Assembly (NCBI GenBank): GCA_030704615.1
Contig: CM060734.1
Coordinates: 59,972,042-60,036,041 of the forward strand
Source of the DNA: Takakia lepidozioides
Lineage: Eukaryota; Streptophyta; Takakiopsida; Takakiales; Takakiaceae
Length of the DNA stretch: 64,000 bases
Direction of reading: 5' to 3'
Shown: positions 16,291-26,657 of the stretch, one piece after another
Layout of the letters: each line of letters opens with the position of its first letter
Position numbering within the stretch: the stretch's first letter is position 1
Translations under genes and position numbers: made by a program
Notes under the pieces: model-generated
What the model was told of the DNA's origin: nothing
Seen by the model: only the letters and a program-made list of their open reading frames with translations
Databases searched by the model: none

Positions 16291-19046
16291 GTCTGAGCAA
16301 CCATGGTAGGCAACTCCGCCATACCATACATGTCATCCTGCTCTCCCGGAGGTGGTACATCCTCTGAATGAGCGTTGCCCTCAAGCAACTCTCTAGGCCA
16401 ACTCACTGCCGCTGTGAATGCTGCTAGTGTCGGCATCTTGCCTCGCTGGGCAACCGCAACTCCTCCTATGAACGTCACAGGGAGCTGCACACGCCGGCCC
16501 TCCCCTGACTGCCATGCAGGCCTATAGGAAGCTGACTCCTCCCAAAAATCCAGGGTGAAGCCCATGGGGTACAACACTGCCCCACCAACCAGGACATCGT
16601 ATGAGACCGCGTCTGTCACAATGGCCTTGGCTCGCATCACTGAGCCATCTGTAGGGTGATCCGGCCGTAGTCTGATAGCCAACTCACGCCGTGTCATGCC
16701 CCGAGCCTGCTCCGATCCTCCCAGAGACGTCTGTATCTGGAAAGGACAAGGCTCCATATCCGCCTCCGTGAGGCCCAAGCCTGCAATAGCAGCTCTGCCC
16801 AGCATCAATGGCTGAGCTCCCGAGTCCAACAAGACCCGCAGTGGCCGGTACCTCTTGCCTGCCGGTCCACTCAAACAGAAAATGCCATCCTGGTTGTCTA
16901 ACATGACAACTCCAGGTGTCACCATGGCGCGCTCAATGGCTGGCCTAGCTGGCAGCTCCATCAACCTGGCAGCTGCAGCTTGCCATGGCGCCGCCGTGGC
17001 AGTCTTGACCCTCAAATCCGAGGATCCCTCCGGCACTACACCTCCCACTATCTCCGCAGAAGATGAAGTAACCTCCCCACTCTCACAGAGTGTAGCTGCC
17101 AGCCTGAACACCTCAGCTGGTCTTACCCCCGGCGTCGCAATCATGGTAGCCGAGAACAATGGAGCCTGGCACACAGATGTGGCCGCTCCTAGCAGCACAC
17201 TAGCTGCCGTAGCCTTGGCAACACTAGGTAGTGGTGCTACCCGTGTAGCTCTCCCCAATGGCATAGTAACCTCCGCCTCGGTAACAGTCGGGCGAGAACT
17301 AGGTGCCATGGATGGCGTCGACACTGTCTCCGCCAATGTGAATGACTGAGGAAGCCTAGCCTGACGGCTTGCCTCCCCACGCTGTGGATCCAACTCCACC
17401 TCTGCACCTCGTGGCTCAGGAACTCGTGCTGCTCCTCGAGTCACGGCTGCAGCAGACTCCACCTGCACTAGTGGTAGTGCTGCTCCACACATGAATCCCA
17501 TGCCTCCCATATCTCCTCCCTCAGGAGCAGGAGGTGGACCATCCGGCCTTAGAGCCGGTACCACCTGAGCTGTAGCCATGGCAGCGAGCCTCTGCTCTAG
17601 CTGCTGAAGCCGGTTGGCCATGCCTTGGTCAACACCCTGACCTCCGCGTCCTTGGCCATGTTGAGCTTGCCCTTGGCCTGCACCTCGTGGCTGGCCACCT
17701 CGTCCTCTCTGGGCTGCTCCACCTCGCCCCCGGCCACCATTGTTCCCTTGGAACTGGCCTGGGCGCAACTCAGGATGCAAACCATAACACTGGGCCTCTC
17801 CATGCCCGTGCTTGCCACAATGCCCACACTGCAACTGTGCAGGCTGTGCATGTGCCGGCCCTTTGCCTCCCTCTGGGCAATCCTTCTTGACATGGGGTCC
17901 TCCACATGTCCAGCACACCACATCCGCCCGTTGTTGGCCAGCAAATGAAGGGAGAGACCCCTGCATCTGAGGTCCTCTCTGCCCTTCCCTGAGCTTCACC
18001 TGAGCCCCCTTGTTGCCTTGAGCACGTTGAGGTAGTGGTTGGCTAGGAGCACCACTACCCCGTGGTGTCTCCTTAGCAAATCCCACCATGACCACTCGTT
18101 CCTCCACCATGTTGAGCTCTATCCGCTCTGCCAGCAAAAACACATTTGCTAAGGTGGGTTGGGCCGCTTGTAGGAGAGTTGCATCCCGCACCCTTCTCCT
18201 CAGCTCCTTGTCCAATATCCCATACCAGAATTGGACTGCCTGAGCTTCCGTAACCCCTTGGGTTACATTTATCAAGCGCCTCATGCGAGTGAAAGCCTCC
18301 CTCAAGCTCTCGGTCGGCTTCCGTTGGAACTCTTGCAAGCTCCGCAACTTCTCTGTCCTCACCCCTTGGTAGTTCCCTCTCAACTCTTCGAAGAACTCCA
18401 CAACAGGGTTGAAGGCAGGCACGGGTACTAGTGCTGGTGCGGTAGTGGCTTGGGTGGACGTCGTAGCTACTGTACCACCAGTCCCACTAGTCCCACTGCT
18501 ACTTGCTGAAGCTGCCGGTGCAGCGGCAGGTGTAGCCACTGCCCTCGTGGCTCTAGTGCCCCTAGTGATGGAGACATAGTCGGGTGACCAGTACATCCTC
18601 CACTCCTCGATCTCAACCTCATGCCCCCGCCTGAACTCATGGTAATCATCCATAGGCGGCCCCTCAAGGTGCTGAAACAGCCCTTTCCATGCCATGAAAG
18701 GCGTAAATAGTTGTGGATTGCGCATTTGCTGCAAATCACACCAACTATCAAACTCTTGGATAAAATCATCCAACTCGATGGTGCCCACCGCCCCAGAGTA
18801 CCTTCGTGGCCCCTTGGTAGCTCCATACATCTCCTCCATTGTGTCCCACAACAATGGCAAAGAAACAACTTGCACCGCCGGTATGAGTCCTCCTGATTCA
18901 CAATCCGAATCAGAACCTTCCGTAGAAGACACAGGAGGTGAAGGTGGCCTAAACCGCACACCTCGTCTCGTGTACCCACTAGTATCGCTAGTGCTCGAAC
19001 CGGCACTGTCCCCAGCAACTAGTGGCACCTCCGTGTTGACACTCAA
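16290..19046 (-). CDS. Retroelement Gag and aspartic protease
   Basis: About 918 usable residues starting at the ATG ending at 19046. A low-complexity acidic N-terminus leads to a capsid-like region (about 215-320, with ESLREAFTRMRRLINV). Two CCHC zinc knuckles follow, CWTCGGPHVKKDC (378-390) and CGHCGKHGHGEAQC (407-420), then an RG/G-rich stretch (about 436-472) of the kind that binds RNA. The aspartic protease active site is LLDSGAQPL at 739-747, followed by a typical flap region and ILVGGAVLYP-like sequence (YDVLVGGAVLYPMGF). The open frame runs on to 15849, but those last residues are out of frame with the methyltransferase that occupies the same DNA and should not be read as protein. Gag and protease look intact. 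Confidence 0.9.
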
Positions 19047-19689
19047 CCGGTCATGAACATGTCCCTAACCCCCTCTCCACAAGGTAACCGGGTAGAGAAC
19101 CTGTTGCGGCTTATGGTTTGGAATACTAAGTTCCTAACATAGCCTACACCTGTACCTGCATCCACCGCAAGCACTCCTATGGTTGGCTGGTCATCACCTC
19201 CAACCTCACCACAGGAGAAACAATGATGGTCTGGCTGGTCATCACCCCAGCCTCACCATCGACAGCATGCTCTAGGACTGGCCGGTGATCAAATCCGGAC
19301 CAATCACCTATAAAAACAAGCGCCCACACAAAACTAGCATGGCGCACAGTCAAGCATGCAGGTATGGAGGGGATCCAAACACAAGAAATCAGAACGACAA
19401 CTCCCCCACACCAAAAACAACTCCACGGTGTTGCTCCTGCAAGGACACCCCAGCCCAAACCCGGACTGACTCTTGCCTCCACCTACGGAAAGGTCTTGGC
19501 CTAATGAGAGGGTGGAAACTACGAGGAAGAGAAGCTAAAGCAATGCCTAACCCCAGCATGCCCTCATCCCAACACTCTTCCTCTCCTCTCTTCCCTCACT
19601 TGCATGACCATGGGAATATCATGAAGATACTCCTCAAACCGCCCTCCACGAGCTTCAAAATTCGGCCTTCAGACCACATGCCAGTCCTT

Positions 19690-21125
19690 AGGCAGTCCAC
19701 CAGTGCCTCCACGAGTCAGCACAGGCCGTCCACAGGTCAACACGGGCCACCACAGACCAGCACAGGCCACACAGCTCACTGGTCACAGCCGTCACAGTCC
19801 CACAGGCCACTGGGCACAGCCTGTCACACAGCCCCTCACAGCCCCAAAGGCCTCAGCACGGCCTGACCCACAGCCCTCACACACAGCCCTCACACACCGC
19901 CCCAAAGGCCTCAGGCACGGCTGTACACAGCCCCTCACTCAGCAACCCCTCACAGCCCCACAGCCACTGGGCCCCACAACACCACAGCACACAGCCCGTC
20001 ACAGCCCCACAGGCCACTGGCACAGCCTGTCACACACTCCCCTCCACTCCCTTCACACCCACCTTTCACAGCCCCCACAGGCCACTGGCACAGCCTTCAC
20101 CCCATCACACCACGCCCCTCACTCACAGCCCCAAGGCCACGGGCACACAGCCTGTCACACAAGCCCCCAAAGCCCTCACAGCCCCACAGGCCACAGGCAC
20201 GGCCTGTCACAACAGCCCCCACAGCCCACTCACAGCCCCCCACACAACCCACACACCCGTCCCAACACACAGCCACATCACCCCACACACTCCCACCACA
20301 GCCAAAGCCCCACACGGCCTGTCACAGCCCCCTCACACAGCCCGTCACAGCCCCAAGGCCTCAAGCACGGCCTGTCACAGCCCTCACAGCACCTCAAGCC
20401 CATCACAGCCCAAAGGCCATGGGCACAGCCCCTCACAGCAGCCCCTCACAGCCCCACAGCCACTGGGCACAACCTGTCACAGCCCGCACACCCGTCACAG
20501 CCCCACAGGCCACGGCACAGCCTGTCACAGCCCCGCACCCGCACAGCCGTCACAGCCCGTCACAGCCCCACAGCCACTGGGCACACATCCTTTCACAGCC
20601 CCGCACAGCCCGTCACACAGCCCACAGGCCACTGGGCACAGCCCGTCACAGCCCCACAGGCCACTGGGCACAACAGCCTGTCACAGCCCCTCACACCCCA
20701 AGGCCACGGCACAGCCTGTCACAGCCCTCACAGCCCCAAAGGCCTCAGGCACGGCCTGTCACACAAGCCCACACCCCACAGGCCACTGGGCACACCTTCC
20801 AGCCTCGCACAACCCGTCACAGCCCCACAGGCCACTGGCACCGTCTTGGCACAGCTCGCACAGCCCGTCACAGCCCAACAGGCCACTGGGCACAGCCCTC
20901 TCACAGCCTATCACAGCCCCGCACAGCCCCACAGGCCACTGGCACAGCCCGTCATCCCCACAGCCACTGGGCACAGCCTGTCACAGCCCGTCACAGCCCC
21001 ACAGGCCACTAGGCACGGCCTGTCACAGCCCCTCACAGCCCCTCACACCCCCAAAGCCTCAGGCACGGCCTGTCACCCAGCCCCTCACAGCTCACACAGC
21101 CTCAGTCAGCCCTTCACACATGCCC
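19690..21125. repeat. Minisatellite array in the retroelement leader
   Basis: About 1.4 kb of degenerate tandem units built on CACAGCCCCACAGGCCACTG and GGGCACAGCCTGTCACAGCC, with variants. It lies between the primer-binding site and gag, on the transcribed 5' leader. It is C-rich on the plus strand, so G-rich in the element RNA. The long open frame it creates on the plus strand is a by-product of the repeat. Confidence 0.9.
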
Positions 21126-21600
21126 CACTCCATGGCCGCTCTGGCAGTTTAGCCATTTCTCCAAGGGTTTAGCCACGCCAAGCTAGGGTTTGTGTCTCTT
21201 GGACTCTAGGCTTCTTTCCACCGAACTATGGTGGCTGTGAGGAAATCAGCAAGGTATTCTTGCTCTTTCGGCTCCCACACACCACCATAGTAGCCCTAAG
21301 CCATGAGGTGGTTGCCACAAACCAAGCCTTCTTTCTCACTTAGCCTCCCCAAACACGCACTAAACTCATGGCAAACAACCAAGCCCTGCTGGTTCCCAGC
21401 CCTTGTGAGCACTCATTCAAGCACTCTCCTTGGCCATAGCATCTGTCTTAGAGCCTATTCCAGCTCCCTACACCGCTGCTTCAAGAGTTGCGCTCCCTTC
21501 AAGCTTGAAGTTGAAACCCCAACCCCAACTCACATAGGCCCTACAAGTGCTTTTCTTTCACTCCAAGTGGAAACCAGCCCTAGACCTTCCGTTCTAGCTC

Positions 21601-21965
21601 TCTAAAGCTTGAAAACAAGAGCCTCAATGGGCTGAAGGCATGCTCCACACATGCCCCACCATAAGAGAATCAGCTCCTTTGCTTCATTTCTTGCACCCAC
21701 AAACCTGAAAATACAAGCTTCAGCAGGCTGAAAGCATGCTCCACATGCCCTACAGGGAAACCAGCCCCTTCCTTCCTTTCTTGCACTCCCACACCTGAAA
21801 GTGCAAGCCTTCACCAGGCTGATAGCATGCTCACACATGCATTGCCCTCACATAAGGGAAGTTAGCCCTTCCCTCTTCCTTACTTGCCCTCCAAGCTTGA
21901 AGATGGAAGCTTCAATGAGCTGAATACATGCTCCACACATGCAACCTCTTCACACAAGAGATATC
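21601..21965. repeat. Four imperfect repeats of about 100-120 bp in the retroelement leader
   Basis: Each unit has a core like GGCTGAAAGCATGCTCCACA followed by a CCCT/TTCCTTCCTTTCTTGCACTCC-type pyrimidine run and CCTGAAAATACAAGC. Cores occur near 21,630, 21,728, 21,820 and 21,925. Together with the minisatellite they make a 3.6-kb leader with no conserved protein. Confidence 0.75.
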
Positions 21966-22641
21966 AGCCCCCTATCTTGGCTCCTTGGCTCCTTGATGCT
22001 CTCTAAGACAAGACTAAGCACTCCACAGCCTTTGCCAAGCTCCTGAAACCCTAAGGCTTACATTTCCAGCCACAAGACACTTCTCTTGTGGTGCAAGAGC
22101 TCTTCTTCCAAGCTCTGAAACCCTAGGTGCACATTCCATGGCCTTGCCGCACCTCTTAGCTCCTGTTCCAGCCCTGCTCTTGCCATGCCAAAAGCCCTCT
22201 CAATGCTGAAGCTCGAGATTGAAACCCAATCTCACCATACTCCACAAAGTGCACTGATTTGCCCCAAGCCAAATCAGCCCTTTCGCTTGGTCTTGCAATC
22301 TTTCACACAATGAAAGCTCGCATTCCCAAGTCCAGTTCTCAGCTTTGCCACCAAAGCCACTATAACCTGCTCTTGACTGGTCTTCTTCCCAATCGTGCTT
22401 GCTCATGCATGTACACAATCTGAAACCATCAAGGTGCTCTGGAATTACCTGCAGCATGGTGCTTTCATCTCTGAAGCTGAAGATCGCATGCCAAGGTTTA
22501 CCACCTCGTAACTCACATCGCCTCCGCTTCTAACAACCAAGAGCTCCACGGTGCTCCTTGCATAACAACCTGGTTTCTCTCATTCTCAAGCAAAAACCAC
22601 AAGTGCTACAACTAACTCGTATTTGATACTCACAGATACGA

Positions 22642-22657
22642 GCTCATCTTTCTCGAG
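22642..22657 (-). other. Putative self-complementary primer-binding site
   Basis: In element sense the 16 bases directly after the 5' LTR are CTCGAGAAAGATGAGC. The exact reverse complement occurs inside the LTR in element sense (plus-strand CTCGAGAAAGATGAGC at 22823-22838, and the equivalent in the left copy). No match to the usual initiator-tRNA site TGGTATCAGAGC is seen here. Confidence 0.7.
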
Positions 22658-22983
22658 TGATAAAGAAGAAGAATACAAGCACAAACTCATGCGAGCTCAC
22701 AAAGCTGAAGCATAAACTCAGGCATATATAACCTCATCACTCAGATACAAGTAAAGCCAAGTGCACCCCACGCCATGGGGAATCCACACTACGGCGCCAT
22801 AGCTAGGCGCGGTGAGGCTCAACTCGAGAAAGATGAGCCTCCTGCCCTTGCCGTGAAGATAACCACTCCAGGGCCTAAATCGGCCTTGACCCCTGGATTG
22901 ACACTTGGGCCAATCCCAAATGTCAATATGTGAAAGCTAGCTATTTCCTAGCTAGTTTCACACTAGTGGTAAATAACTTGACA
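22658..22983 (-). repeat. LTR core, right copy (5' end of the element)
   Basis: This 326-bp sequence starts TGATAAAG and ends TTGACA on the plus strand and matches 10970-11296. It abuts the CATT duplication (22984-22987) directly, with no copy of the U3-like repeat beyond it. Confidence 0.9.
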
Positions 22984-22987
22984 CATT

Positions 22988-23280
22988 CCTGCCAGAAGAA
23001 TGCTTGGTAAATCCATCGCATTGAAGTCCACGTGATCAAAGATCGTTCAGGCATTCTTCTGGTGAGCATCCATGATGCTCCCGCACATACCATACATGTT
23101 CGCAAGGGTGGTGAGTAAGAAAATATTTCGCAGGGATCCGCTTTGGATGATGTGAGTGTGCACCTGCTCACGACGTAGGCACATTCCAATGCAAGGGCTT
23201 GGTATGTTAATAACGTCTACATGGATGCAATGGATAGAAAGGATGGATACAATGGATGTAACACATCCAGTCTGCATTCC
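22988..23280 (-). pseudogene. PPR gene relic beside the retroelement
   Basis: On the minus strand the frame reads REQVHTHIIQSG, then NIFLLTTLANMYGMCGS and MDAHQ, a degenerate pentatricopeptide-repeat segment of the class that edits or processes organelle RNA. Only about one repeat pair is left and stops surround it. The retroelement lies immediately to its left. Confidence 0.7.
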
Positions 23281-23339
23281 CTAGAAAGGGCTGATCGACC
23301 CGCGGTAATAGGTGACACCCGCGGAAATAGGCCTTGTAT

Positions 23340-23860
23340 GCATGCTAACGTGGCGTGAGCCTGTGCTGGGCTCACGGGCTCCTGGGCTCACAGGCTCACG
23401 CCTCCGGGCTCACGGAATAGCACCCCCCGCGCCAGAGGGGAGCGGGAGCACCTCGCGGGGGAGTGGGGAGGGGCGCCGGACGGGAGTGGGCAACCCTCGC
23501 GTGGGGAGCAGGCAGCCCGCGCGAGTGCGAGCGGGGAACAGCGGCGGAGGAGAGCAGGAGCGCTACGCGAGGGAATGGAAGAATCGCACAGCGCGCGGGA
23601 TCGAACCAGGATCCGGTGCGTGGCGGATGCGAGGTATGACCACGGAGGTACCCCTCTCGAATGTGTATCCGGGGCTCTCGCGGCGGTTATAATCGGGACG
23701 GGCCAGGCGGGCGCGGGGGCGTTGGGGAGCGGCGCGGCGGGGGCGGGGATTTGACGCGGCCCCCGCGGGCGGGGTGCCGGGGAGCGCACGGACGTCCGTG
23801 CTGTCACTCTCGCTCGTGCGGAATAAACTCGTCGGCGTCTCTTCTATAAATTCAATAAAA
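23340..23860. other. GC-rich block with a reverse-strand B-box-like site
   Basis: A strongly GC-rich stretch (CGCG-dense at 23,420-23,800) starts with short GGCTCACGG-type repeats. On the minus strand near 23,596-23,650 the sequence CCTGGTTCGATCCCGCG matches a Pol III B box, preceded by CGTGGTCATACCTCGC, a weak A-box candidate, so a tRNA-derived SINE is possible. No protein-coding signal is recognised. Confidence 0.4.
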
Positions 23861-23964
23861 TGGATGGTTCCGATGGTAAGTCTATTGGTATGAGGCCGTG
23901 AGTGTTGGGGTGATAGGAGTATCCGGACATAGTCTGGATGGACAATGATAATGATATGGACGAA

Positions 23965-24025
23965 TGATTTTATTTTATTTTATTTTATTTTTGGTAACAG
24001 GGGGATGTAGCCGTGTAAATTTTTG
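23965..24025 (-). repeat. LINE 3' tail
   Basis: On the minus strand this reads TTTACACGGCTACATCCCCC and ends in an (AATAAAATAAA)n-type tail. The same ending occurs at 62,600-62,660, so it is a shared LINE 3' terminus. Confidence 0.6.
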
Positions 24026-24241
24026 GTTCTTGAAAGGAGGAAGGTCTCCTAGTGGAAGCTCTCCTAGTTGTTTTCGTTGAGTTTTTGGATCTTGATACTG
24101 CCTTCGTTCAGCTAGGGCTAGTACCAACTGTGCCTTGGGAGCTCATGGTCCCTCTGGCCCTGGGGTAGCTATGGTAGAGTATTTCTTGTGTGGTAGTTGA
24201 CTTGGGGAAAAAGTTGTTAATATTGCTGGCTATCTATTCAG

Positions 24242-26657
24242 GTCTTCTCCCATCGTGTATCTTAATAAAATACTATCAAGGGTGGTCAGCCTGCAAGATA
24301 CAGCTCCAAATATGGCGCATACACCTTATGGTAGTATTGAGGCGTTGCTTCAGAATTTTTTGAAAGAAGAGACTGTTGGAGCTTTTGGTACAAAACTTGC
24401 CTCCAGCATGTATACTGTAGCTACATTGCTAGAGATGTCAGAGCAGGAGCTCAATGAGATTATGGATGAAGAGTTTGCAGAGGCTGCCAGGGGGGACAGA
24501 AGAGGATTCAAGAAAGCAATTTTGTCCAAAAAGCGAAAGCGAACCCAAGGTATTTCAAGCTGAATTTAGTATCTAATTATGTGGGCTGAAAATTTACCTT
24601 AATGATGTCCATTGTTGCTGGGATAGTTATTCAATTGGTTTCCTTTTGTTGTGTATGATGCTTTGGTTTGCCCCATGTGTGGAATACGAGCTAATACTTC
24701 ACTAATTAGAAGTTATGAGAGAGTCTGGTGAACGTTGATGGGTTGCCTAGGGTAGTATAAGCCCGTCTGTTTTTATGTCTGCAAGTCTGATGATGGGGAG
24801 GCTCTTTTAGTGCAAGCAGTCAATGAAGAGAAGATCAAGTGCTTAGGGTTTTGCAGTTTATCTGTTTCGTCATTGAGCTGGACTCGTTTTTGTTAGCTCT
24901 GAGTTTGTGAATCAACGATCTTTCAGAATATTGTGTCAAACCATTCCTAAGTCCCGAGGGTTTGCAGATTAGTTTTTTTCTCAGCTATGGCTACTGTAAG
25001 GGTTGAGCACCTCAGCACACCTCGAGTGCTAGGACAACAACAATCACTTACTCTCTCCATGGTGTCATGGTTGTTGTGTTGTTTAGCACATAAACATGTG
25101 CAGTGTGAGATCGCGTTGCCTTGGGCAGTCTGAGCTTGTCTTTTTTTATGTCATAAAGTTTGATGATGAGGAGGCTTCTTTGGTTGTTGTTTCATAAGAA
25201 CCATCACGAATCTTAAGTGTCTTATATGTTAATTAATTACTTCATTAATATGATAATTACCACCATTGTGCATTTTCTTGCTTCTTGTTGCTCTGTTCTG
25301 GTCTGCCTTGCTATGCTTCACTGAATTGTTATTTGTGTCCACCAGAATTGATTGAAAATTCTGGAGTATGGATCAGTTCTATGCTGCGGCCTCAGCCTAT
25401 CAAGCTCCCACAAAACTCTTGTGAGCTAACAGCAGCATTGTTTCCTAATGATCACGGAAAGCTTCCTGTGTCCAAAATTATCTACTTGAGACTCCGACAG
25501 GAGTTGCCCCCTGAGGCATGGGACTTCATCGTGGAGGCCAATGATTCAGAGCTCCCTCTGAGGCTATCAGGATTGTTGATTGCCAATGTTGTCCCTCCAG
25601 TATCAAAGCAGGAAGTATCCTATTTGTGGGAAATTGTTTTAAGACGGTATTCTCTTTGTATGACCGGTTCTGCCTGCCTGCTTTGAATATCAAGCTTTCG
25701 TTCAGTACTTGTGAAAGGAAGACAGGTACTTCTAGCACCAAAACTATTGGAAAACAGCCGAGGCCTGACATGCTTGGAATTGCCAGTGGATGCACTTTTC
25801 TGGTTGGTGAGGACAAGCTGGCCAGCTTAGCTGCTGCTGAAGACGATATTTTGAGAAAGATGAGGCCACTTTGTCCGACGTTTTATGAGGAGGTTCAATT
25901 CATTCTCGGCTATATCGCAGCAGGCACAGACTTCCAATGGGTTTATATCAACAAGGATGGAAAGACGGCAGTTCGAATCAAGCCACATCTTAATGTCACG
26001 AGCCTTTATGACCGCCTCCGGTTGTTACTCACCCTTGGCAATGCCTATGAGATCATGAAGCAGATGGTGGACTCAATCCCGAAAGTGCCAGGCCGGCGGG
26101 CAATGTTTTCTGAAGAAGAATGTGGGGATAGGACGATATACTTTCAGCCGAGCAGTGTTCGGAAGGCAATAAGGAACTTCCCAAGTTATTGTATTGAGAG
26201 AAGGACCACTTTTGAACTGATTTGCCAGGCCTACAAAGTTGCACGAGGGGTCCCTTCTCTTCCGGAGTTAATTTCAGAGCCTGAAATGGATCGTAGACGT
26301 ACTTATAATATTGAGATCGGTCCACTGGGCTACTCCCCGACGGTGAGGTCGGAGCACGATATGAAGCTGTTGGCCCGGGACGTGTTAAAGGCTTTGTCTG
26401 TCCTGCATGCGGAAAACCTTGTTCACAGGGATAGCTGAATCTCCATTCAAATTGCCAGAAGGATTTCAGCCTTTTGCTGATTGGAGCAAGGCCATGTTGG
26501 AGGACGGCCACTACACTCCCCAGTCAGATTTGTATCAGCTGGGAGTACTTCTGGAATCCCTAGATGGCGGTACTGCTCAGAGGTTTATTAGCAGTCTTAA
26601 GGGACTGCAGAGGAGGCATTGAAAGATGCTTGGTTACCTCCTGTACAAATTATATGA
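24242..26657 (+). pseudogene. LFY-type SAM domain joined to a Crinkler-like nuclease/kinase protein (broken at the 3' end)
   Basis: Three exons join in frame: 24242-24549, 25346-25646 and 25706 onward. Exon 1 (ATG near 24314) encodes TVATLLEMSEQELNEIMDE and GDRRGFKKAILSKKRKR, closely patterned on the N-terminal SAM oligomerisation domain of LEAFY, but no LEAFY DNA-binding domain follows. Exon 3 begins with RPDMLGIASGCTFLVGEDK and an acidic helix, the layout of the nuclease-like part of Crinkler-type proteins, then a kinase-like region with HAENLVHRD. Directly after HRD the catalytic loop and DFG region are missing: the frame hits TGA at about 26,436 and resumes one frame over with SPFKLPEGFQPFADWSK and YTPQSDLYQLGVLLESL. 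A second shift near 26,605 displaces the last helix (AEEALKDAWLPP, stop 26655-26657). The SAM and nuclease-like parts look intact. Exon 1 may start further upstream, since its 5' edge is itself a good acceptor. Confidence 0.72.

Larger units (their letters stand above)
10800..22987 (-). mobile_element. Ty3/Gypsy LTR retrotransposon carrying a DNA methyltransferase and a PHD finger
   Basis: A 12.18-kb insertion (10804-22983) flanked by a 4-bp direct repeat CATT (10800-10803 and 22984-22987). Order in element sense (minus): terminal repeat, primer-binding site, 3.6-kb leader with tandem repeats, gag, aspartic protease, C5 cytosine methyltransferase, reverse transcriptase, RNase H, integrase, PHD finger, polypurine tract, terminal repeat. 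RT before integrase marks it as Ty3/Gypsy. The two 326-bp terminal repeats differ at only about six positions, so the insertion is fairly young, yet several frameshifts interrupt pol. It lies next to a PPR gene relic on the right. The left end is not simple: a second repeat, about 165-188 bp, occurs on both sides of the left LTR copy. Confidence 0.93.

Noticed and set aside
19690-21125. A CRISPR-like or regularly spaced repeat array
   Set aside because: Units are degenerate, contiguous and without unique spacers, and the host is a plant.
19703-21172. A 489-codon open frame rich in Pro, His, Ser and Thr
   Set aside because: It is produced by the minisatellite units, runs antisense to the retroelement, and has no conserved protein features.
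10970-22983. A simple element with only the 326-bp LTRs as its borders
   Set aside because: The bases flanking those two LTR copies (CACAA and CATTC) do not match, whereas including the outer U3-like repeat gives a CATT duplication.
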